Positions 58,480 through 64,000 of a DNA stretch of 64,000 bases are shown one piece after another. Location of the stretch: positions 620,001 through 684,000 of the forward strand of contig OY969812.1 in NCBI GenBank assembly GCA_963703335.1, in the 5' to 3' direction. Position numbers and translations under genes: made by a program. Within the stretch, counting starts at the first letter, position 1. Each line of letters starts with the position of its first letter. The notes beneath the pieces were generated by a model that was not told the DNA's origin, ran no database searches, and saw only the letters and a list, made by a program, of their open reading frames with translations. Source of the stretch: VRUE01 sp963703335 (GTDB taxonomy: Bacteria > Actinomycetota > Thermoleophilia > Solirubrobacterales > 70-9).

Positions 58480-59139
58480 ATGGCTGCAACACCCACACGT
58501 TCCCGTCTCTCGAAGGCGGACCGGATGGCGCAGGCGCTTGTGGTCGGCCACGGGCTCTTCGCCAAACGCGGCTACGCGGCGGTGACGATGGATGAGGTCG
58601 CGGCGGCGCTCGGCGTCACCAAGCCCCTCCTCTACAACTACTTCGGCAACAAGGAGCAGTTCTACATCGCCTGCATGAGGCGCTCGGGAGACGCGCTGGT
58701 CAAAATGATCCTCGAGACGGTCGGCGACGCGAGCAGTCCAAGCGATGCGCTCAACGACGGGCTGCGCGCCTTCTTCGCCTTCCTCGATGCCGATCGCGCC
58801 GCCTGGACGGTCCTCTTCGACGAGACACTCCCCCACAGCGGCGAACTGGCTGACCGGGTCGCCAAGTACCGGGGTCGCCTGATCGAACTCGTCTCCGAAT
58901 CGCTGCTGGCGCAGCTTCCGGCCAAGCGGCGCGCCGCCGCTCGGATCGAAGTCGAGGCCCTCTCCACCGCCCTACTTGGCGCCGCCGAGGCGATGGCGCG
59001 CTGGTGGCTACGCACCGAAGCGACCAGCGCCGGGGAGGCGGCCGAGCTCTTGATCGCCACCCTCGATCCGGGCCTGCGCCTGCGCTCCACCCCATCTGCC
59101 AAGTCCTCACGACCGAAACCGAAAGGTGAAAGCAGTTGA
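58480..59139 (+). CDS. TetR-family regulator
   Basis: A 219-residue repressor. The N-terminal helix-turn-helix is typical: DRMAQALVVGHGLFAKRGYAAVTMDEVAAALGVTKPLLYNYFGNKEQFY; the rest is an all-helical ligand domain. ATG 58480 follows an AT-rich promoter-like stretch (about 58440-58460). The stop is overlapped by the thiolase gene (TTGA), so the regulator is first in the fatty-acid operon and likely controls it. Confidence 0.9.
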   Translation: MAATPTRSRLSKADRMAQALVVGHGLFAKRGYAAVTMDEVAAALGVTKPLLYNYFGNKEQFYIACMRRSGDALVKMILETVGDASSPSDALNDGLRAFFAFLDADRAAWTVLFDETLPHSGELADRVAKYRGRLIELVSESLLAQLPAKRRAAARIEVEALSTALLGAAEAMARWWLRTEATSAGEAAELLIATLDPGLRLRSTPSAKSSRPKPKGESS

Positions 59140-60428
59140 CCGATAAGCCACGACGCGTCGCCGTGATCGGCGGCAACCGAATTCCCTTCGCGCGCTCGAA
59201 CTCCGTCTACTCGAGTGCCTCCAACCAGGACATGCTCACCGCTGCTCTCGACGGCCTCGTGGCGCGCTACGGGCTCGAGGGCGAGTGCCTCGGCGAGGTC
59301 GCCGGTGGCGCTGTGCTCAAGCACTCGCGCGATCGCGATCTCACCCGCGAGAGCGTGCTCGGCACCCGGCTCGCCGCCGAGACGCCCGCCTACGACGTCC
59401 AGCAGGCCTGCGGTACCGGCCTCGAGACGACGATCCTGGTCGCCAACAAGATCGCCCTCGGCCAGATCGACGCCGGTATCGCCTGCGGTGCCGACACCAC
59501 CTCGGACGCGCCGATCGGCCTCAACGAGGACCTGCGGGAAGTGCTACTCGACGTCAACCGCGAGAAGTCGAACTTCGGCCGGATTAAGCAGCTGACCCGG
59601 GTGCGGCCCAGCCACGTCGTACCCGCGATCCCGCGTAACGAGGAGCCGCGCACCGGCCTCTCGATGGGCGAGCACTGCGCGATCATGGCGGCCGAGTGGG
59701 AAGTCGGCCGGGAGGAGCAGGACGAGCTCGCGGTGCGGAGCCACCACAACCTTGCCGCTGCATACGAGCGCGGCTTCATGGACGATCTGGTCAGCCCTTA
59801 CCTGAGCCTGGAGCGCGACCAGAACCTGCGTCCCGATTCCTCTACCGAGAAGCTGGCCAAGCTCGGCCCGGTTTTCGGCGGCCCCGAGGGGACGATGACC
59901 GCGGCCAACTCGACGCCGCTCTCAGACGGGGCCTCGGCGGTGCTGCTGGCCAGCGAGGAGTGGGCAAAGGAGCACGACCTGCCGGTGCTGGCCTGGTTCG
60001 TCGACGGCCAGACGGCGGCGATCGACCACGTGCACAAGCGCGAGGGCCTCTTGATGGCGCCGGCCTACGCGATGCCGCGGATGCTCGATCGAATCGGCAG
60101 CGGCCTCGGTGACTTCGATCTCTACGAGATCCACGAGGCCTTCGCCGCACAGGTGCTCTGCACCCTGAAAGCCTGGGAAGACCCGGATTTCTGCCGCGAC
60201 CGCCTTGGCCTCGATAGTCCGCTCGGCGCGATCGATCGCGAGAAGCTCAACGTCAACGGCGGCTCGCTGGCGGCGGGCCACCCCTTCGCCGCGACCGGCG
60301 GGCGAATCGTCGCCAGCCTCGCCAAAGAGCTGCATGAGCGGGGCTCCGGCCGCGGCGTGATCAGCATCTGCGCGGCCGGCGGCCAGGGCGTCGTCGCCGC
60401 CCTCGAAAGCACAGGAGGAAACAAGTGA
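59136..60428 (+). CDS. Acetyl-CoA acetyltransferase (thiolase, FadA2/FadI-like)
   Basis: A 430-residue thiolase with VQQACGTGLETT (nucleophilic Cys), NGGSLAAGHPFAATGGR (His) and ISICAAGGQG (second Cys). It condenses or cleaves 3-oxoacyl-CoA. TTG start in the TetR stop. The order thiolase - FabG4 - HtdX - FadE parallels the mycobacterial fadA2/fabG4/htdX/fadE5 neighbourhood. With FabG4 and HtdX it could make crotonyl-CoA from acetyl-CoA, the substrate of Ccr. Confidence 0.9.
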   Translation: MTDKPRRVAVIGGNRIPFARSNSVYSSASNQDMLTAALDGLVARYGLEGECLGEVAGGAVLKHSRDRDLTRESVLGTRLAAETPAYDVQQACGTGLETTILVANKIALGQIDAGIACGADTTSDAPIGLNEDLREVLLDVNREKSNFGRIKQLTRVRPSHVVPAIPRNEEPRTGLSMGEHCAIMAAEWEVGREEQDELAVRSHHNLAAAYERGFMDDLVSPYLSLERDQNLRPDSSTEKLAKLGPVFGGPEGTMTAANSTPLSDGASAVLLASEEWAKEHDLPVLAWFVDGQTAAIDHVHKREGLLMAPAYAMPRMLDRIGSGLGDFDLYEIHEAFAAQVLCTLKAWEDPDFCRDRLGLDSPLGAIDREKLNVNGGSLAAGHPFAATGGRIVASLAKELHERGSGRGVISICAAGGQGVVAALESTGGNK

Positions 60429-61747
60429 GCGACCTCTACACACAGGTAGTCAACTCCCCTCCGGGCCGGATGATCGCCGGCCGGGTCGGCCTGCCACAGC
60501 CGGCGCAACTGGAGCGCTTTGAGGCCGGGGCGCCGGTCGTCTCGGGCACAGTGCTGGTTGGCGGTGCGCCGCGCGGCCGGCTCGGTAAGCGACTCGAGCA
60601 GGTTGTGGGTGAGATTGGCGCAGCGCGACCGGAGACGACAAGTGCAGCGGTCAAGGGGCTGGTCTTCGACGCGACCGGCATCGCCGACTCAACCGAGCTG
60701 GTCGGGCTGCAGCAGTTCTTCCACCCCAACGTGAAGCGAGTGCAGCACTCCGGCCGCATCGTTGTGCTCGGCACGCCACCAGCTGGCCTGCCGGCCCGCG
60801 CGGCAACGGCGCAGCGAGCCCTGGAGGGCTTCACGCGCTCGCTCGGCAAGGAGATCGGCCGCGGCATCGCCGTGCAGCTGGTCTACGTCGCCGAGGGCGC
60901 CGAGGGTGAGATTGACTCGACCCTGCGCTTCCTGCTCTCGCCACGCTCCGCCTACGTCTCCGGCCAGGTGATCGAGGTCGGAGCGGCTGTGGCGAAGGCC
61001 GAGAAGGTCGACTGGGAGCGTCCACTCGAGGGCAAGGTCGCCCTGGTCACCGGCGCCTCGCGCGGAATCGGCGAGGCGATCGCGACGACGCTCCATCGCG
61101 ACGGTGCCGAGCTGGTCCTGCTCGACGTACCGGCACTCTCCGCCGACCTCACTGCCGTCGCCGCCCGGCTCGGTGCCGAGACGATCGAGCTCGACATCAC
61201 CGAACCCGACGCGCCGCTGCAGATCGCCGCTGCGATCCCCGACGGCATCGACGTGCTCGTCCACAACGCCGGCGTCACCCGCGATCGCACGATCGCCAAG
61301 ATGCCGGAGGACCGCTGGAGCTCGCTGATGGAGATCAACCTCTCCAGCGAGGAGCGGATCAACGACGAGCTGCTCGAGCAGAAGCTACTGCGCCCGAACG
61401 GCCGCATCGTCTGCGTCTCCTCGATGAGCGGCGTCGCCGGCAACTCCGGCCAGACCAACTACGCCACCTCGAAGGCGGGCGTGATCGGCATGGTCGAAGC
61501 GCTGGCGCCGGACCTAGCGAAGCGGAAGATGACGATCAACGCGGTTGCCCCCGGCTTCATCGAGACCCAGATGACGGCGCAGATGCCGATCGCGATCCGC
61601 GAAGCAGGGCGGCGCATGAACAGCATGTCGCAGGGCGGCCTGCCGGTCGACGTCGCCGAGACGATCGCCTGGTTCGCCAGTCCCGCCTCGAGCGGCGTCA
61701 ACGGCAACGTGGTCCGCGTCTGCGGCCAGAGCCTGCTGGGAGCCTGA
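60425..61747 (+). CDS. FabG4-like high-molecular-weight 3-oxoacyl reductase
   Basis: A 440-residue short-chain dehydrogenase with an additional N-terminal flavodoxin-like domain, as in mycobacterial FabG4. The C-terminal catalytic domain has VTGASRGIGEAIA, VLVHNAGVTRD, CVSSMSGVAGNSGQTNYATSKAG (Ser-Tyr-Lys) and NAVAPGFIETQM. These enzymes reduce 3-oxoacyl-CoA with NADH. GTG start overlaps the thiolase stop; the next gene begins on its stop. Confidence 0.9.
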   Translation: MSDLYTQVVNSPPGRMIAGRVGLPQPAQLERFEAGAPVVSGTVLVGGAPRGRLGKRLEQVVGEIGAARPETTSAAVKGLVFDATGIADSTELVGLQQFFHPNVKRVQHSGRIVVLGTPPAGLPARAATAQRALEGFTRSLGKEIGRGIAVQLVYVAEGAEGEIDSTLRFLLSPRSAYVSGQVIEVGAAVAKAEKVDWERPLEGKVALVTGASRGIGEAIATTLHRDGAELVLLDVPALSADLTAVAARLGAETIELDITEPDAPLQIAAAIPDGIDVLVHNAGVTRDRTIAKMPEDRWSSLMEINLSSEERINDELLEQKLLRPNGRIVCVSSMSGVAGNSGQTNYATSKAGVIGMVEALAPDLAKRKMTINAVAPGFIETQMTAQMPIAIREAGRRMNSMSQGGLPVDVAETIAWFASPASSGVNGNVVRVCGQSLLGA

Positions 61748-62694
61748 TGACGACACGCACGCTAGACAGCTCACCCAGCATCCTGCCTCTTTACGCCCGC
61801 GCAGCGGCGCCAATGGTCCCCGGCGCCTCGTTGCTCCCCTTCGTGCCCGGCCGCGGCAAGGAGATCCCGGAGATCGAGCTGACCCTGCCGCGGGTCAAGG
61901 CCGGAGCCGAGCAGGTTGCTGCTTACGCCCGCGTCTGCGGCTTCACTCTCCGCGACCACCTGCCCCCGACCTACCCCCATGTGCTGGCCTTCCCGCTGCA
62001 CATGGCGGTGATGGCCGAAGGCAGCTTCCCCTTCGGCGCCGTCGGCCTCGTCCATGTCGAGAACCGCATCAGCCAGCACCGCCGCATCGGCCTCGACGAG
62101 GAGCTGACTGTCACGGTCAAGCCGACCAAGCTCCGGCCTCATCCCAAGGGCCGCACCTTCAGCCTGCAGACCAAGGTCAAGTCCAGCAACCGAATCGTCT
62201 GGGAGTCCACCAGCACAATGCTCCGCCGCGGCAGCGGGGACGAAGCCGACCCGAAGGCCAATAAATCCGAACTGCATCAAATTTCCGGTCTAGCAGGTAG
62301 AGAATTTGATGCAGTTCGCGAGGACGAGGTCGCGAACGCCGAGTGGAAGCTCGGTGGGGATCTGGGGCGGCGGTATGCGGCCGTTTCGGGGGATCGGAAT
62401 CCGATCCACATGCACGCTTGGACGGCGAAGCCCCTTGGCTTCCCGCGGGCGATCGCACACGGGATGTGGACCAAGGCGCGCTGCTTGGCGGCGATCGAGA
62501 ATCGCTTGCCAGACGCCTTTCAGGTTGACGTTCGCTTTCGCAAGCCGATCCTGCTCCCGGGCCGGGTCGAGTTCGCCAGCAGCTCGCAGGACGAAGACAT
62601 CGAATTCGCGGTGCGCGACGCAAAGCGCGGCACACCGCACCTCGACGGCCGCGTGGTGCCGCTCGAGGCCAAATCCAAAGACGGGAGGAAGTAG
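61747..62694 (+). CDS. HtdX-like (R)-3-hydroxyacyl dehydratase
   Basis: A 315-residue double hot-dog MaoC protein. The C-terminal half has the active motif AAVSGDRNPIHMHAWTAKPLGFPRAIAHGMWTKARC with catalytic Asp and His. In the linker between the two hot-dog domains, residues about 174-191 (SELHQISGLAGREFDAVR) are encoded by a 51-bp palindrome also present in pabB. It probably dehydrates the FabG4 product. ATG overlaps the FabG4 stop. Confidence 0.9.
   Translation: MTTRTLDSSPSILPLYARAAAPMVPGASLLPFVPGRGKEIPEIELTLPRVKAGAEQVAAYARVCGFTLRDHLPPTYPHVLAFPLHMAVMAEGSFPFGAVGLVHVENRISQHRRIGLDEELTVTVKPTKLRPHPKGRTFSLQTKVKSSNRIVWESTSTMLRRGSGDEADPKANKSELHQISGLAGREFDAVREDEVANAEWKLGGDLGRRYAAVSGDRNPIHMHAWTAKPLGFPRAIAHGMWTKARCLAAIENRLPDAFQVDVRFRKPILLPGRVEFASSSQDEDIEFAVRDAKRGTPHLDGRVVPLEAKSKDGRK
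62268..62318 (+). repeat. 51-bp in-frame palindromic element, copy in htdX-like gene
   Basis: Perfect 16-bp arms (62268-62283 and 62303-62318) around a 19-bp centre. Read in the host frame it codes ELHQISGLAGREFDAVR. Against the pabB copy, seven positions differ, five of them silent third-codon bases. The opposite strand in the mirrored frame is also stop-free and codes ELHQILYLLDRKFDAVR. Confidence 0.9.
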
Positions 62695-62696
62695 AG

Positions 62697-64000
62697 ATGC
62701 CCACCTCAACTGAGGAGAAGGGAGTGGCCGAGCGCAGCATGGGCCTGGGCCTGCGCTGGCTCAACAGGCTGGCCGGCTCGGACCTGCTCGACCGCATCCG
62801 CATCCGCAAACAGGTCGAGCGCGCGCTCTTCACCGGCACCAAGAACGGCTTCCGCTCGGCAACTGCCGCCGGGCGCAGCTTCAAGGCCGCCCAGAAACTG
62901 ACCGGCCCGGCTCGCCAGGTGCCGAGCAAGCCGCGCAGTCTCTTCGACATCACCCCCGACGACGAGCAGCAGATGCTGCAGGAAGGCGTGCGCGACTTCG
63001 CCGAGGCGAAGCTGCGGCCCGCAGCAAAGCAGGCCGACTTCGACAAGTCCACACCGATTGAGCTGATCGACCAAGCGAACGAGCTCGGCATCAACATGCT
63101 CGGCGTCCCCGAGGAGCTCGGCGGCGTCATGCACGAGCAGGCCGCGGTGACTAGCGTGCTGATCGGCGAGGCGCTCGCCCATGGCGACATGGGCATCGCC
63201 TACGCGGCGCTCGCCCCCGGCGCGGTCGCAACCGCGATCGGCCACTGGGGCACGCCCGAGCAGGAGGCGACCTACCTGCCCGCCTTCACCGGCGAGGACA
63301 CGCCAGCGGCGGCGTTGGCGATCCTCGAGCCGCGGCCGCTGTTCGATCCGCTGAAACTGGAGACGACGGCGCGCAAGGATGGCGGGGACTGGGTTCTCAG
63401 CGGCACCAAGTCGCTGCTCGCCCGGCCCTCCGAGTGTGAGCTCTTCGTCGTCGCCGCCGAGGCCGAGGATCTCGGCCCGGCGCTCTTCGTGATCGAGTCC
63501 GGGACGTCCGGCCTCACGGTCGAAGAGGAGCCGGCGATGGGGCTGCGCCCCGCAGCCACCGGGCGCCTGCTGATCGAGGACGTGAAGCTGCCCGCCGCCG
63601 CCCTGATGGGCGAGGGCAAGCGCGAGGACTACGTCGAGTGCGTGCAGCGCGCCCGCATCGCCTGGTGCTCACTCGCGGTCGGTACTGCCGAGGCGACGCT
63701 CGACTACGTCAAGCAGTACGTCAACGAGCGCGTCGCCTTCGGCGAACCGATCTCCAACCGCCAGGGCGTCGCCTTCGCCGTCTCGGACATCGGCATCGAG
63801 TCCGAAGGCATGCGGCTCGCCACCTACCGCGCGGCCAGCCGCGCCGACCAGGGGCAGGATTTCGCCCGTGAGACGGCGATGGCCCGCCGGCTCTGCGCCC
63901 AGAAGGGCATGCAGATCGGCTCCGAAGGGGTGCAGCTGCTCGGCGGTCACGGCTTCGTCAAGGAGCACCCGGTCGAGCGCTGGTACCGCGACCTCCGTGC
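62697..64000 (+). CDS. Acyl-CoA dehydrogenase, FadE5-like (cut by window)
   Basis: Large acyl-CoA dehydrogenase, open to the right edge (at least 434 residues). An N-terminal extension of about 75 residues (MGLGLRWLNRLAG, with basic helices) precedes the usual fold, which shows GINMLGVPEELGG, AAALAILEPRP, ARIAWCSLAVGTAEATLDYVKQYVNERVAFGEPI and GVQLLGGHGFVKEHPVERWYRDL. The catalytic Glu would be near the part seen or beyond. ATG 62697 follows GGGAGGAAG. It is the last visible gene of the TetR-thiolase-FabG4-HtdX operon. Confidence 0.88.
   Translation, partial: MPTSTEEKGVAERSMGLGLRWLNRLAGSDLLDRIRIRKQVERALFTGTKNGFRSATAAGRSFKAAQKLTGPARQVPSKPRSLFDITPDDEQQMLQEGVRDFAEAKLRPAAKQADFDKSTPIELIDQANELGINMLGVPEELGGVMHEQAAVTSVLIGEALAHGDMGIAYAALAPGAVATAIGHWGTPEQEATYLPAFTGEDTPAAALAILEPRPLFDPLKLETTARKDGGDWVLSGTKSLLARPSECELFVVAAEAEDLGPALFVIESGTSGLTVEEEPAMGLRPAATGRLLIEDVKLPAAALMGEGKREDYVECVQRARIAWCSLAVGTAEATLDYVKQYVNERVAFGEPISNRQGVAFAVSDIGIESEGMRLATYRAASRADQGQDFARETAMARRLCAQKGMQIGSEGVQLLGGHGFVKEHPVERWYRDLR

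Noticed and set aside
62177..63196. 339-residue minus-strand frame
   Set aside because: Antisense to the htdX-like and acyl-CoA dehydrogenase genes; it is open mainly because the palindromic element is stop-free on both strands.

Overview
The window is high-GC bacterial chromosome, densely coded on both strands, with no gene-free stretch over 300 bases. There is no rRNA, tRNA, transposase, integrase or CRISPR array that I can see. The gene set (fused F420 cofactor synthase FbiC, HxlR, TetR and DtxR regulators, MmpL, FabG4/HtdX-like fatty acid genes, DUF4333 lipoprotein, ethylmalonyl-CoA pathway enzymes) suggests an actinobacterium, perhaps of the Thermoleophilia/Solirubrobacterales type. That placement is inference.

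Layout. 1-8.5 kb: fbiC (cut by the left edge), an aquaporin, a ThiY-like lipoprotein, and a metal operon (multicopper oxidase - ZIP transporter - DtxR regulator) with a tandem operator-like box at its head, then YgfZ. 8.6-17.3 kb: rmuC and central carbon genes: crotonyl-CoA carboxylase/reductase (ccr), ethylmalonyl-CoA mutase (ecm), an L-2-hydroxyglutarate oxidase and a MaoC hydratase. With the malyl-CoA lyase at 32.5 kb these make most of a scattered ethylmalonyl-CoA pathway for acetate assimilation; pckG and sucCD at 50-55 kb fit the same C4 metabolism. 17.4-18.7 kb: a nucleotide-sugar dehydrogenase with a 3' frameshift. 19-29.6 kb: two tandem 1000-residue secreted proteins with a lysyl-oxidase domain that keeps its copper and quinone-cofactor residues plus LamG/FN3 domains, an acyl-CoA dehydrogenase, a CAP protein, a lipoprotein, and a secreted lysine-rich collagen-like protein. 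29.7-32.3 kb: pabB and pabC. 33.7-50.2 kb: an exopolysaccharide locus (two fused glycosyltransferases, a GT2, DUF1616, a polymerase-like membrane protein, a Wzx-like flippase, three GH26-like glycosidases, two CE4 deacetylases, an ATP-grasp enzyme). 50-56 kb: pckG, sucC-cupin-sucD-ferredoxin and HxlR. 56-64 kb: MmpL, then TetR-thiolase-FabG4-HtdX-FadE, an order related to the mycobacterial fadA2/fabG4/htdX/fadE5 locus.

The most striking non-gene signal is a set of palindromic elements. A 51-bp element sits in frame in two unrelated genes (pabB and the htdX-like gene), adds nearly the same 17-residue peptide to both, and five of the seven differences between copies are silent third-codon changes. 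A 105-bp (35-codon) palindrome sits in frame in fbiC. Other palindromes lie between genes: two share a loop but have independently paired stems, and two lie in tandem. The second strong signal is the co-occurrence of two apparently active-site-intact lysyl oxidases with a collagen-like protein bearing about 44 Gly-X-Lys triplets, a possible bacterial collagen cross-linking system.
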